This document shows, one piece after another, positions 1 through 8,774 of a stretch of DNA of 64,000 nucleotides. This stretch comes from Bacillota bacterium (lineage in GTDB: Bacteria > Bacillota > Clostridia > Lachnospirales > Lachnospiraceae). The position numbers and the translations under genes were made by a program. The notes below the pieces were generated by a model, which was given only the letters and a program-made list of their open reading frames with translations, was not told where the DNA came from and ran no database searches. The stretch is from assembly GCA_023395555.1 (NCBI GenBank), contig JAEWYQ010000051.1, positions 186,001 to 250,000 of the forward strand, written 5' to 3'. The number at the start of each line of letters is the position of its first letter. Within the stretch, counting starts at the first letter, position 1.

Positions 1-483
1 CTCCTTAATGTCATCCAATACTCTTTCGAACTTGGATTTGCTGATTTCCATAACTACGTCAGAGAACATCTGGATGAATCTTCTGTAGGAATCGTATGCA
101 AATCTGGGATTGCCAGTCTTCTTGGCAAAGCCTTCTACTGCTGCATCCGTTAAGCCCAGGTTCAGAATCGTATCCATCATTCCAGGCATGGAAGCTCTCG
201 CACCGGAACGCACGGAAACCAACAGGGGATTCTCGGTATCACCGAATTTCTTGCCCTGCTGCTCTTCAAGAAGCGCTAAGGATGCGAAAATCTGATCTTT
301 AATCTCATCCCTGATCTTCTTTCCGCTATTGTAGTAGTCTGTACATGCCTCTGTTGTCACTGTAAAACCTTGAGGAATCGGGAGGCCTAAGTTAGTCATC
401 TCTGCCAAGTTAGCGCCTTTACCGCCAAGAAGGTTCTTCATGTCTGCCTTACCTTCTTTGAACAAATAAACCCATTTCGTCAT
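1..483 (-). CDS. ppdK: Pyruvate, phosphate dikinase, N-terminal part (runs off the window)
   Basis: The minus strand from 483 reads [20 protein letters not shown] followed by [20 protein letters not shown], the start of the nucleotide-binding domain of pyruvate, phosphate dikinase. The enzyme interconverts pyruvate, ATP and phosphate with PEP, AMP and pyrophosphate. Only the first 161 codons are present; the family is usually about 870-880 residues, so the phosphohistidine and PEP/pyruvate domains lie beyond position 1. The visible [20 protein letters not shown] stretch is typical. The ATG at 481-483 has AGGAGGGC just upstream (minus strand, 492-499). With pyk, fba and a pyrophosphatase in the same window, it fits a PPi-linked glycolysis of an anaerobe; this link is inference. 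Confidence 0.95.
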   Translation of the reverse strand, partial: MTKWVYLFKEGKADMKNLLGGKGANLAEMTNLGLPIPQGFTVTTEACTDYYNSGKKIRDEIKDQIFASLALLEEQQGKKFGDTENPLLVSVRSGARASMPGMMDTILNLGLTDAAVEGFAKKTGNPRFAYDSYRRFIQMFSDVVMEISKSKFERVLDDIKE

Positions 484-528
484 TTTGTAAGTGCCCTCCT
501 ATAATATATTTACATTATGTTGTAGCGT

Positions 529-599
529 TGTCACGGACAATGATGCCAAAAGCACAATATCAGAATGCTTTTGACATCATTATCGTCAGTCCGTCGACA
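529..599. repeat. Long imperfect inverted repeat between glyS and ppdK
   Basis: Positions 539-554 and 566-581 are complementary over about 16 bases with one mismatch, and complementarity continues outward (529-538 with 589-599) after a short asymmetric bulge. It lies downstream of the glyS stop and upstream of ppdK. No T-run follows on the minus strand, so a simple glyS terminator is not well supported. It could be part of the ppdK leader or a control site. Confidence 0.55.
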
Positions 600-638
600 T
601 TATATCACAGAACCTCTGATTAAGGAAAGAGTTTTTTT

Positions 639-2027
639 CTAAAATTTTAATTTATTCTCAAAATATTCTTTTAAATCCTCTATTTTGATTCTTTCCTGCT
701 CCATTGTATCCCTGTCACGGACAGTAACTGCCCCGTCCGTCTCGGATTCAAAATCATAGGTAATGCAGAAAGGAGTTCCGATCTCATCCTGTCTGCGGTA
801 TCTCTTGCCGATATTGCCCCTGTCATCAAACTCACAGTTATAGAGCTTGCAAAGCTCCATATAAATCTTCTCGGCAGGCTCGGACAGCTTCTTCGACAGG
901 GGAAGCACACCGATCTTCACCGGAGCCAGAGCCGGATGGAAATGAAGCACCGTACGCACATCTCCCTCCGCAATCTCCTCTTCATCATATGCGGCACAGA
1001 GGAAGGCAAGCACTACCCGGTCTGCTCCAAGGGACGGCTCAACAACATAGGGAATGTATCTGCGTCCCTTCTCATCATCAAAATAGCTCATATCCTCCTT
1101 GGATACATTCTGATGCTGGGTTAAATCGTAATCCGTACGGTCAGCGATACCCCAGAGCTCACCCCAGCCGAAGGGGAATAAGAACTCAATATCCGTAGTT
1201 GCTTTGCTGTAGAAAGAAAGCTCCGCAGCATCATGATCCCTGACTCTCATTTCCTCGTCCTTCATTCCGAGGCTCTTCAGCCAGTCGATACAGAACTGCC
1301 TCCAGTAACTGAACCATTCCAGATCCGTGTCAGGCTCGCAGAAGAACTCCAGCTCCATCTGCTCGAACTCCCTGGTACGGAAGGTAAAGTTACCCGGTGT
1401 AATCTCATTCCGGAAGGACTTGCCGATCTGCCCGATGCCGAAGGGAATCTTTTTCCGGGAGGTTCTCTGCACATTTTTAAAATTAACGAAGATGCCCTGT
1501 GCGGTCTCAGGTCTTAAGTATACCACATTCTTAGCGTCCTCCGTTACCCCCTGGAAGGTCTTAAACATCAGGTTGAACTGACGGATATCGGTAAAATTAT
1601 GCTTTCCGCAGGTAGGACAATTTATACTATGTTCATCGATATATTTCTTCATATCTTCCTGGGACCAGGCATCTACGGAACCCTCCACTGTAATTCCATG
1701 CTCCGTATGATAGTCCTCAATCAGCTTATCCGCGCGGAAACGCTCATGGCATTCCTTGCAATCCATCAGGGGATCGGAAAAACCGCCCAGATGTCCGGAA
1801 GCCACCCAAGTCTGGGGGTTCATAAGGATCGCGCAGTCAACACCTACATTATAGGGATTCTCCTGGATGAATTTGGCCCACCAGGCCTTTTTCACATTAT
1901 TCTTCAGCTCCACACCCAGATTACCGTAATCCCAGGTGTTGGCAAGCCCGCCGTAGATCTCGGAGCCCGGATATACAAAGCCCCTTGCCTTAGCCAGTGC
2001 CACAATCTTTTCCATTGTCTTTTCCAT
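639..2027 (-). CDS. glyS: Glycine--tRNA ligase (single-chain, dimeric type)
   Basis: A 462-residue class II aminoacyl-tRNA synthetase that charges tRNA-Gly. Visible features are the N-terminal [20 protein letters not shown], a catalytic core with FRNEITP (motif 2 region) and EFFCEP, a motif 3 region [12 protein letters not shown], and a C-terminal anticodon-binding domain from about residue 365 ([11 protein letters not shown]). It includes zinc-type cysteines near residues 88-91 and 138-141. Length and architecture match the alpha2 bacterial/eukaryotic-type enzyme rather than the GlyQ/GlyS heterotetramer. AGAGG precedes the ATG at 2027. The spacing to the upstream lipoprotein gene is only 31 nt, so they may be cotranscribed. 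I saw no T-box in that gap. Confidence 0.96.
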   Translation of the reverse strand: MEKTMEKIVALAKARGFVYPGSEIYGGLANTWDYGNLGVELKNNVKKAWWAKFIQENPYNVGVDCAILMNPQTWVASGHLGGFSDPLMDCKECHERFRADKLIEDYHTEHGITVEGSVDAWSQEDMKKYIDEHSINCPTCGKHNFTDIRQFNLMFKTFQGVTEDAKNVVYLRPETAQGIFVNFKNVQRTSRKKIPFGIGQIGKSFRNEITPGNFTFRTREFEQMELEFFCEPDTDLEWFSYWRQFCIDWLKSLGMKDEEMRVRDHDAAELSFYSKATTDIEFLFPFGWGELWGIADRTDYDLTQHQNVSKEDMSYFDDEKGRRYIPYVVEPSLGADRVVLAFLCAAYDEEEIAEGDVRTVLHFHPALAPVKIGVLPLSKKLSEPAEKIYMELCKLYNCEFDDRGNIGKRYRRQDEIGTPFCITYDFESETDGAVTVRDRDTMEQERIKIEDLKEYFENKLKF

Positions 2028-2058
2028 ATTATTTATCCTCTCATTTTAAATTATTTCC

Positions 2059-2658
2059 TTAGGGCTTATATACTACAACTGTCATTCCCTCCTGGGCCCC
2101 CCGTACCGTATGACTGTCCACATAGGCGGCATTCTCGGAATAATACCTGACGGTTCCATCCACCATGATATCATAGGGCTCGTTCATCACCAGTATCTTC
2201 AATTTACTGTCTCCGAGAACCTCCTGGGTGCTTGCAAGAGTTCCGTTCTTGGCAGTAACCAGAGTGGTTGGCAGATTCAAGGGCACATCCGTTACTCCTC
2301 CATTAAAATATGCTGCAGAAGCCTCATTAAAAGCGGCATACTGATCCATACCGGAATAAGTAAGCAGCATGATGGCATTCCCGTTGTGAATCTCCACCGC
2401 ATCCACCGTAATCTTCCCTGCGCCGGCTTTCTGATTATATCCATCTATCTTATTCTCAATGAAGCTCTTCAGTTCATTCAAATCATAATAGGACTTTTCA
2501 AAATCCTCCACCGTGGCCACCTGGAGCACACCGTTTGACTTTGCCAGTATGGTATCTGCAGTAATATTATCGATGGAAATGAATGCCTCTTCCTTCTTGC
2601 AGCCAGCTGCTCCCACTATAAGCAACAGGGCAATTGTGCAAAGAAACAACTTTTTCAT
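2059..2658 (-). CDS. Putative lipoprotein of unknown function
   Basis: A 199-residue protein with a clear lipoprotein signal peptide: MKKLFLCTIALLLIVGAAGC, with the lipidated Cys at residue 20. The mature part is probably attached to the outer face of the membrane. I do not recognise the rest; it is mixed alpha/beta without evident catalytic motifs, and ends GMTVVVYKP. A strong site, GGAGGGAAGG, precedes the ATG at 2658. It sits between recO and glyS on the same strand, 31 nt upstream of glyS, so it may be in the glyS transcription unit. Function cannot be inferred from neighbours, which are housekeeping genes. Confidence 0.8.
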   Translation of the reverse strand: MKKLFLCTIALLLIVGAAGCKKEEAFISIDNITADTILAKSNGVLQVATVEDFEKSYYDLNELKSFIENKIDGYNQKAGAGKITVDAVEIHNGNAIMLLTYSGMDQYAAFNEASAAYFNGGVTDVPLNLPTTLVTAKNGTLASTQEVLGDSKLKILVMNEPYDIMVDGTVRYYSENAAYVDSHTVRGAQEGMTVVVYKP

Positions 2659-2757
2659 AACCTTCCCTCCATTTCAAGTTTTGGGTTCATATAATTTTAA
2701 CCTTAAAGTATAATAATTTCAACAGAAATTTAAAAATCAAGGACGGGCTGAACTTTG

Positions 2758-3531
2758 TCACAAGCCTTTCAGCATCTCCAAGGACTTGAATTCATGTTCG
2801 ACGTAACGGCCCAGGTAATGTTTCATGCAAAGGCTAAGTTCCTCTTGTACTTCCGCCGTAACCCGAAAGGTATATAGCTTCTCTATCTCTTTCGATACTA
2901 TGTACTGCATAGCATACAGGGTTGAGGTATTAATACGGATCGCCCCCTTGTCATAGCCTCTGCAATCTTCACATAGAATCCCGCCGCAATTAGGGCTGAA
3001 ATAATACTGTCCCCCATAAGACTGCCCGTCCGTTTCCGCAGAAGATGAGTTTTTATCGCATTTGACACAGCCGAACACCTGCGGAGCCTCACCGTTCACT
3101 GCCATAATCTTTAGCTCGAAGATAGAGCGGATCAGGGCCGTGTCGATAGTTTTTTTGGAGAGTGCCCGGAGTGTCTGGTACAGCAGCTTCAGGACCTCCT
3201 TCTCGTCGTTATTCTCCTTTGTCAGGTACTCGGCAAATTCACAGAAATAAAACCCGTGGCAAAGTCCCGGGAAGTCCGTCCTCAGCTCTCCAAAATAATT
3301 AGAAATCTCTGCGGACAACAGATTATAGGAGGTTCTCCCCCCATAAAGAGCAAATTCACCGAAGGCAAAAGGCTGACTGCATGCCAATAAGGCGCTGTTC
3401 GGTCTTCTGGCGCCTTTGGCAAATGCTGATATTTTTCCGTTTTCCTTAGTCAAAATCACCAGCCGCTTATCGCATTCCCCAATCGGCATGGTCGACAGAA
3501 CCATTCCTGTCACCGTGTTGGACCCCGGCAA
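2758..3531 (-). CDS. recO: DNA repair protein RecO
   Basis: A 257-residue RecO: an N-terminal OB-fold (VTGMVLSTMPIGECDKRLVI, then FAKGARRPNSALLACSQPFA, typical of the family), a helical middle, and a Cys4 zinc site (C-VKC near residue 155 and C-EDC near 190). RecO loads RecA on SSB-coated single-stranded DNA with RecR. The start is a TTG at 3529-3531, preceded at a good distance by GGAAGGTGG; no ATG in frame gives a full OB-fold with such a site. The gene overlaps the 3' end of the yqzL-like gene by 65 nt, and era lies further upstream, an arrangement well known in Firmicutes. Confidence 0.95.
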   Translation of the reverse strand: MPGSNTVTGMVLSTMPIGECDKRLVILTKENGKISAFAKGARRPNSALLACSQPFAFGEFALYGGRTSYNLLSAEISNYFGELRTDFPGLCHGFYFCEFAEYLTKENNDEKEVLKLLYQTLRALSKKTIDTALIRSIFELKIMAVNGEAPQVFGCVKCDKNSSSAETDGQSYGGQYYFSPNCGGILCEDCRGYDKGAIRINTSTLYAMQYIVSKEIEKLYTFRVTAEVQEELSLCMKHYLGRYVEHEFKSLEMLKGL

Positions 3532-3664
3532 TCAATCCACCTTCCTTTTCAAAATCCATATGTGGTTCCTCCGCTATTTCTTCTTTCGTACATGCGATAT
3601 AATGTAAGTAATCGTCAATCCTTCCTGTTTTAATAAAGTTCTTCCAATAATCATAATTCTTCAT
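3467..3664 (-). CDS. yqzL: YqzL-like small protein
   Basis: A small frame whose first part, MKNYDYWKNFIKTGRIDDYL, matches the YqzL pattern (aromatic-W..F..TG.I..YL) known from the era-recO region of Bacilli and Clostridia. The function of YqzL is unknown. I chose the ATG at 3664 because AGGGGGCTC lies just upstream; a start at 3703 would have no such site. The product is 65 residues. The C-terminal 20 or so codons overlap the beginning of recO in another frame, suggesting translational coupling. The C-terminal extension beyond the YqzL-like core is not something I recognise. Confidence 0.75.
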   Translation of the reverse strand: MKNYDYWKNFIKTGRIDDYLHYIACTKEEIAEEPHMDFEKEGGLIAGVQHGDRNGSVDHADWGMR

Positions 3665-3674
3665 AAATGAGCCC

Positions 3675-3785
3675 CCTAACCATGATATATAATCACTTGT
3701 CACTTGTGACGATTATGCGCACTCCGTTCGGCGCAGAAGAAGATTCAGTGCCCGATCTCCTCATCTCCTATATCATTAGGTTTCC
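3675..3785. repeat. Degenerate intergenic repeat remnant upstream of yqzL/recO
   Basis: The gap between era and yqzL holds a perfect small hairpin (GTCACTTGTGAC) followed by a GATTATGCGCA block also found in the repeat at about 26281-26299 (minus strand orientation). It ends in ATATCATTA. It appears to belong to a loose family of intergenic repeats (see 8078-8154, 20660-20806, 26228-26358, 33378-33412). No gene is seen here. Confidence 0.35.
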
Positions 3786-3853
3786 CATTTTATGCTCTAT
3801 TAAACTGGTCAGAATATACCAGCTAAAATGTAAATTTTATACTTGACAATAGA

Positions 3854-4804
3854 CTATTCGTCTTTATTATAGCCATAATTTCTTATAAGGAAATCGCTGT
3901 CACGCCAATCCTTCTTCACCTTCACCCAGAGCTGCAGGTTGACCCTGCAATCCAGAAGATTTTCTATCTCTCTCCGGGCATCGGTTCCGATCTGCTTCAG
4001 CATGCTTCCCTTCTTGCCAATGACAATTCCCTTATGGGAATCACGCTCGCAGACGATAGTGGCCTCGATATCCATCATACCGTCCTCCCCGTCTCTTCCC
4101 TGGGGGCGTTCCTTCATACGGTCAATACAGACGGCAATTCCATGAGGTATCTCATCATCCAGCCGGCGCAGCGCCTTCTCCCGAATCAGCTCCGCCACAA
4201 TCTGGCGCTCCGGCTGGTCTGTTACGGTATCCTCATCATAATACATGGGGCCCTCCGGCATATACCGATAGATTGATTCCATCAGCACCGGCGTATTCTC
4301 CCCCTTTAATGCGGAAACCGGAATAATCTCTGCAAAGTCACAGATATCCTTATAGGCGGCGATAAAGGCAAGAATCTCCTCCTTCTTCACCGTATCAATT
4401 TTATTAATTACCAGAATCACCGGAGTCTTCACCTTCCTCAGCTGCTCCGCAATATGCTGCTCTCCGGCTCCGATAAAGGTAGAAGGCTCCACCAGCCACA
4501 GAATCAAATCCACCTCATTCATGGTCCGCTGAGCAACATTTACCATATATTGTCCCAGCTTATTCTTCGCCTTGTGAATTCCCGGCGTATCGAGAAAGAT
4601 CACTTGCCCCCTCTCATCCGTATAGACCGTCTGTATCCGGTTCCGGGTGGTCTGGGGCTTATCAGAGGTTATGGCAATCTTCTGCCCGATCAGCCGGTTC
4701 ATCAGGGTCGATTTTCCCACATTGGGCCTCCCGATCAGAGTGACAAATCCTGATTTATACTGATGTGAGCGGTTTGGTGTCTGCCGTTGTTTCGTATCCT
4801 TCAT
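3854..4804 (-). CDS. era: GTPase Era
   Basis: A 316-residue Era, the essential GTPase that binds the 3' end of 16S rRNA during small-subunit assembly. G1 is GRPNVGKS (about residues 25-32), G3 DTPG (about 72-75), G4 NKID (about 134), and the C-terminal KH domain carries VIGKKGSML. The first 17 residues (MKDTKQRQTPNRSHQYK) are a polar extension before the G domain. The ATG at 4804 follows an AAGGAGA...GGA stretch. It lies upstream of yqzL and recO on the same strand. A long hairpin element occupies the gap between era and the upstream peptidase gene. Confidence 0.96.
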   Translation of the reverse strand: MKDTKQRQTPNRSHQYKSGFVTLIGRPNVGKSTLMNRLIGQKIAITSDKPQTTRNRIQTVYTDERGQVIFLDTPGIHKAKNKLGQYMVNVAQRTMNEVDLILWLVEPSTFIGAGEQHIAEQLRKVKTPVILVINKIDTVKKEEILAFIAAYKDICDFAEIIPVSALKGENTPVLMESIYRYMPEGPMYYDEDTVTDQPERQIVAELIREKALRRLDDEIPHGIAVCIDRMKERPQGRDGEDGMMDIEATIVCERDSHKGIVIGKKGSMLKQIGTDARREIENLLDCRVNLQLWVKVKKDWRDSDFLIRNYGYNKDE

Positions 4805-4830
4805 TCTTTCCTATCCCTTTCTCCTTTAGG

Positions 4831-5021
4831 AACAATTCAGACTGTGGCAGGGAGGAGGGCAGGGTACTCCCATAATGCACTGTATGGAAGAGATGTGATT
4901 GGATTTGTATGGCACAGACGAACACAATTGTACGGCAGTGACATGCAAATCCAGTCATATGTCTTCCATCCTGTGTGTGAGGGAGTACCCTGCCCTCCTC
5001 TCTGTCACAGTCTGAACTGTT
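4831..5021. repeat. Long hairpin element, copy A
   Basis: Positions 4831-4871 pair with 4981-5021 over 41 positions with one A-C mismatch and two G-T pairs. An internal loop follows (4872-4884 opposite 4969-4980). An inner stem (4885-4920 with 4933-4968, a few mismatches) is closed by an apical region containing ACAATTGT. The whole element is a nearly perfect 190-bp palindrome between the M16 peptidase stop and era. Copy B at 44448-44622 shares the inner core and both internal-loop sequences but has unrelated, still self-complementary outer arms. Open frames through it are by-products of the palindrome. Confidence 0.9.
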
Positions 5022-5036
5022 ATCCATTTCCATTTC

Positions 5037-8009
5037 TTATTTCATTAAATTCTTCACTTCCCGGAACATATCCTGATTCTCATTAATCTTGTTTTCATTG
5101 CCGATAACACAGATATTTCCTGCTTCCAGCATTGCTGTGATATATTTGTGGCAGGCCCGGATGTCCTCCAGGGTTACATTCAGCACCTCGTTACGCTCCC
5201 GGCGGAGTTCTTCCTCCGTAATATTCCCAAGATACATGCTCAGGGAACGCCTTCCCTTCGTCTGCGGGGTCAGCGGAGTATCCAGGGTACTGAAGGTGCC
5301 GATGATATATTTGGTAATATCCCGTTCATCCGCAGTAAAGTTGCTGATATATTCTGCTGCCTTTTCATAAATATTGTTGGTTTCCCTCAGATTCGGGTCC
5401 CGGTAGGAGGTAAAATATGCGTCGCCGTCCACACCGGAGAAACCGCACATGCACCCATAGGCCCCGCCCTTGACACGGATATTATTCCAGAGGTAATCAT
5501 AGCTTAAAATCGTCTTTAACACTCTCAGCGCCCCGTGATATTCATATCCGGCCTTAATAAAATTACCGGCCCTGGCCACATACTGCACCTGCATCGCCGT
5601 CTTAAAGCCCTCATTCAGACATACCGGCTGGAGGCTGGAGGTATCATAGGCTTCAAACATGGAGTGGTCTGCCTGCTCCGGCAGCGTCTTACAGAAAGCC
5701 TCCAGCTTATCGTCGAATCTCTCATAGCCTTCCTCATCCGCGGTAATGCTCACAAATAAATTCTCACGGGTAAAGATCATTTTGATTAATTCCTTCAAAT
5801 GCTTTACGATCTCATCCGCACGTTCCTGATAATTCTCCGCCAGCTCTTCAATGAACTGGTAGAAGGTAATTCCCGTCGTCACTTCCTTAAATAAACCATG
5901 AACGGAATAATAGCTCATGGCCCGGTTCACCGCCACGGAATGCCCGGCAGAATTAAAATGCATCTGAAGCTTGGACTTCATCTCACCGATGATTTCTTTC
6001 AAACGTTTCTTATCCTCCAGATTGCTCCGGTGCAGCATCTCGCCCACCAGACGGAAGGCTTCCGCCAGCTTATCATATAACACCTTTACGGAGATATCAA
6101 AGACCGGAACATACTCCATTCCGCTGTAAATATTGGCGGCATTGCCTGCAGCGGCTCCTCCTTTCACAGAAAAGCTCACCACATTCGATGCGATTCCTCC
6201 GGTATGGATATTGATTTCATTGGAAAGATTGAGATAACTATAATTCTCCGTATCCACATAGCCCAATACATAGGATAGCAGGGACGCATAGGGAAGCAGC
6301 TCCTTGGGAACCTCCTTCACGTTGAACAGCAGCCTAAGATACGCGATCTTATTGGTATGCACATTATGATGAATCACCTTCACCTGGCCCACCGTACGTT
6401 CCTCATTAAATAACGGCTCAATCTCCCTGCTGATGTCCGCTCTGGAAAGCAGCGGGATTGCTTCCAGCTCCTCTTTGGTGGAGGGGCGTTCCTGGAACTC
6501 GGCCAGTTCCTTTGTCTCACGCACCAGACGCTGCAGCTCCTCCCTTGACAGGGTTGCCTTATACTGGCCCAGCCGTTTCTTAAGCTCCTCCTCCTTCTCC
6601 GCATTCAGGCCGGACTTCGGCTTTAAAATCACTACGGAGGTGTGGGTGTTCTCTAACAGATATTCCTTGATTATCTTCTCATAGTAGCCTGTTCCAATCT
6701 TCTCTTTCAAAAAGGCATAGCCATAAGAATCCTTCAGGTGGAGGAAAGGTTTCTGATCATCATGCAGCCAGCTGCTCATAGCCCTGAGCCCATATAAGAG
6801 CCCCTTGGGGAACTGTCCGAAATCCGCCTCCCTGTACTTGAATTCATAGTAGTTAATTGCCGCACGCAGGGATTTTTCCTCCAGCCCTTCCGCTACTGCC
6901 TTTGCCAGAACATCGCGGATGATGGCAATGAGCTGGTCCTTCCTGTCTTCTTCGGAATTCTTGGCAATGACGCTAAAGGAAGGCTGTAAAATCTCATCCT
7001 CATAGCCGCCCAGAATGTCCTTTCCGATACCGGCATCCAGCAGAGCCTGCTTCACCGGCGCTCCCGGTGCCTGAAGCAGTACATAGTCCAGTACCTGGAA
7101 GGTCAGCCCCAGCTCCTTATCCAGAGAATTGCCGATTACAGCATTCCAGCTGACATAGGTGCTGTCCTTTGCCTCTTCCCCTTCACTGAGAGGATAGAAG
7201 GCTTCCACCTGGCGGCAGGAAGCGAAGGGCTTCTGCAGTTCAACCCTGGATGCCACATCCAGATGCTCATACTGATTCAAATATTCTTTGTCCAGCCAGT
7301 TCAGCCGCTCTGCAAAGTCCATATCCCCATACAGATAAATATAGCTGTTGGAAGGGTGATAATAGGTTCTGTGAAATTCCAGAAATTCTTCATAGGACAA
7401 ATCCGGAATATAATCCGGATCACCGCCGGATTCCACACCGTAGGGGGTATCCGGGAAGAGGGAGTTCTGTATCATACGGTACAGCATCGACTCCGGCGAA
7501 GAAAAGGCTCCCTTCATCTCATTATACACAACCCCGTTGTACTTCAGCGGTGCATCCTCCGTTTCCAGGTCGTAGTGCCAGCCCTCCTGGTAGAAGATCT
7601 CCTTTTTCTGATAAATATTCGGATATAATACCGCATCCATATATACATGCATCAGATTCTTAAAATCCTGATCGTTCATGCTTGCAACCGGGTATACGGT
7701 TTTATCCGGATAGGTCATTGCGTTCAAAAAGGTATTCAGCGAACCCTTCGCCAGTTCAACAAAAGGGTCCTTCGCAGGAAAACGCCTGGAACCGCATAAT
7801 ACCGAATGCTCAATGATATGAGCCACCCCGGTGCTATTGGCCGGCGGAGTCCGAAAGCCAATGGAAAATACTTTATTACTATCATCATTTGCAACGATGG
7901 CCACCCGCGCTCCGGTTTTCTTGTGCAGCAGCAGGGTTCCGACGCCGTTCATATCCTCCAGTTTTTCCTCTAATATAAAATCATATGAGGCAGGAATCTT
8001 AAATTTCAT
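5037..8009 (-). CDS. M16C zinc metallopeptidase (PreP-like presequence protease family)
   Basis: A 990-residue insulinase-family peptidase. The inverted zinc motif HxxEH is seen as VAHIIEHSVLCGS (His64, Glu67, His68), with a downstream YNEMKGAFSSPESMLY region providing the further Glu ligand. The length and the four repeated alpha/beta domains match the single-chain M16C peptidases, which enclose and cut short unfolded peptides. There is no signal peptide, so it probably acts in the cytoplasm. An RGGAYG-type motif (VKGGAYGCMCGFSG) is present in the C-terminal half. GGAGG precedes the ATG at 8009. A candidate promoter lies at 8147-8175, giving a leader of about 130 nt. The physiological substrate in bacteria is unknown. 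Confidence 0.92.
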   Translation of the reverse strand: MKFKIPASYDFILEEKLEDMNGVGTLLLHKKTGARVAIVANDDSNKVFSIGFRTPPANSTGVAHIIEHSVLCGSRRFPAKDPFVELAKGSLNTFLNAMTYPDKTVYPVASMNDQDFKNLMHVYMDAVLYPNIYQKKEIFYQEGWHYDLETEDAPLKYNGVVYNEMKGAFSSPESMLYRMIQNSLFPDTPYGVESGGDPDYIPDLSYEEFLEFHRTYYHPSNSYIYLYGDMDFAERLNWLDKEYLNQYEHLDVASRVELQKPFASCRQVEAFYPLSEGEEAKDSTYVSWNAVIGNSLDKELGLTFQVLDYVLLQAPGAPVKQALLDAGIGKDILGGYEDEILQPSFSVIAKNSEEDRKDQLIAIIRDVLAKAVAEGLEEKSLRAAINYYEFKYREADFGQFPKGLLYGLRAMSSWLHDDQKPFLHLKDSYGYAFLKEKIGTGYYEKIIKEYLLENTHTSVVILKPKSGLNAEKEEELKKRLGQYKATLSREELQRLVRETKELAEFQERPSTKEELEAIPLLSRADISREIEPLFNEERTVGQVKVIHHNVHTNKIAYLRLLFNVKEVPKELLPYASLLSYVLGYVDTENYSYLNLSNEINIHTGGIASNVVSFSVKGGAAAGNAANIYSGMEYVPVFDISVKVLYDKLAEAFRLVGEMLHRSNLEDKKRLKEIIGEMKSKLQMHFNSAGHSVAVNRAMSYYSVHGLFKEVTTGITFYQFIEELAENYQERADEIVKHLKELIKMIFTRENLFVSITADEEGYERFDDKLEAFCKTLPEQADHSMFEAYDTSSLQPVCLNEGFKTAMQVQYVARAGNFIKAGYEYHGALRVLKTILSYDYLWNNIRVKGGAYGCMCGFSGVDGDAYFTSYRDPNLRETNNIYEKAAEYISNFTADERDITKYIIGTFSTLDTPLTPQTKGRRSLSMYLGNITEEELRRERNEVLNVTLEDIRACHKYITAMLEAGNICVIGNENKINENQDMFREVKNLMK

Positions 8010-8077
8010 AGGTTAACCTCCATAATCTGTTTTCTCTTCCTGAATTCATTTCCAATCACTAACATGTGTTTATTCAT

Positions 8078-8154
8078 GATATCATGTCCGCAAGCTCCTA
8101 TGGTATGGCACTGTGAGAGCCATGGACTAATCTGTTCATCGTGGATATTATACC
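8078..8154. repeat. Intergenic repeat, copy upstream of the M16 peptidase gene
   Basis: Positions 8120-8154 match 20772-20806 at 32 of 35 bases. Positions 8078-8112 match 33378-33412 at about 27 of 35. The ends are imperfect inverted repeats (CATGATATCATGTCC against CATGGTATAATATCC). The right end contains the -10 element of the candidate peptidase promoter. Nothing else is seen between 8010 and 8412. Confidence 0.7.
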
Positions 8155-8175
8155 ATGAAAATCTAGATTTGTCAT
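8147..8175 (-). promoter_or_regulatory. Candidate promoter of the M16 peptidase gene
   Basis: On the minus strand ATGACA (8170-8175) is separated by 17 nt from TATAAT (8147-8152), a near-consensus sigma-70 type promoter. The -10 element and the start of the leader fall in the block shared with the thyA leader. Confidence 0.65.
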
Positions 8176-8412
8176 TTCCAACCGGGACCATTTCTTCAAA
8201 ATATATTATTCCTTTGAGTATATTGTTCCCTTGGTGTCTTAAATATATCATTCTCATTTCATTTCCTTCTTATAGAATATTTGTTATGTCGAGAAAATGC
8301 AATTAATCACTATATATCTGAATAACACCCTGTTTTTTTCATATCTTAATGAAATATGCCGAAAAAGATACTAAAAAGTTTTATAATTATTACAGAATTC
8401 AACAAAACTCAT

Positions 8413-8441
8413 TTGACATTTTTTTTATTTTATGCTAAATT
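8413..8441 (+). promoter_or_regulatory. Candidate promoter of the cold-shock gene
   Basis: TTGACA (8413-8418), a 17-nt T-rich spacer and TAAATT (8436-8441) precede the cold-shock gene by about 60 nt. The surroundings are strongly A/T-rich. Confidence 0.5.
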
Positions 8442-8499
8442 TATGCTATCCTTACTAATTTATAGCAAGGAGAAATCAATCATGTTTTAGGAGGCATTT

Positions 8500-8700
8500 A
8501 TGAAGACAGGGACAGTTAAGTGGTTTAATGCAAAAAAGGGATTTGGATTTATTTCCGACGATGAGGGTAACGATGTATTTGTTCATTTCTCAGCACTTCA
8601 GATGGACGGCTTCAAGGTTCTCGAAGAGGGCGAGAAGGTTAATTTTGAGGTAGTCCAGGGTGAAAAAGGACCCCAGGCAGCAAACGTAACCAGATTATAA
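8500..8700 (+). CDS. Cold-shock protein (CspA family)
   Basis: A 66-residue single OB-fold protein, the usual length of bacterial Csp RNA chaperones. RNP1 is KGFGFI and RNP2 is VFVHFSAL, both intact. The family binds single-stranded RNA/DNA and prevents or melts secondary structure, at low temperature or constitutively. AGGAGG lies 6 nt before the ATG at 8500. The gene is monocistronic, with its own candidate promoter upstream and a hairpin terminator at 8775-8807. The number of paralogues elsewhere is unknown, so no specific csp letter is given. Confidence 0.96.
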   Translation: MKTGTVKWFNAKKGFGFISDDEGNDVFVHFSALQMDGFKVLEEGEKVNFEVVQGEKGPQAANVTRL

Positions 8701-8774
8701 TCGGCGACCAAAGTAATTTTTATATATATGGATACATATTTTAAAAGTTATAATAGGATGGGCAAAGATTACTT

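Noticed and set aside
2028..2058. T-box leader for glyS
   Set aside because: Only 31 nt separate glyS from the upstream gene, too short for a T-box, and no AGGGTGG-type core is present. The ilvE upstream region was also checked and shows none.
4755..5033. Open frames on both strands across hairpin A, with translated similarity to a frame at 44461-44643
   Set aside because: The resemblance (for example LPHTQDGRH) comes from the shared palindromic DNA. Both strands give similar peptides, there are no good ribosome sites, and the outer arms change sequence while keeping pairing, not codons.
8006..8257. 83-codon minus-strand frame upstream of the M16 peptidase gene
   Set aside because: It crosses the promoter candidate and the shared repeat (DEQISPW also appears at 20757-20978 for the same reason). 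The product resembles no protein I know.
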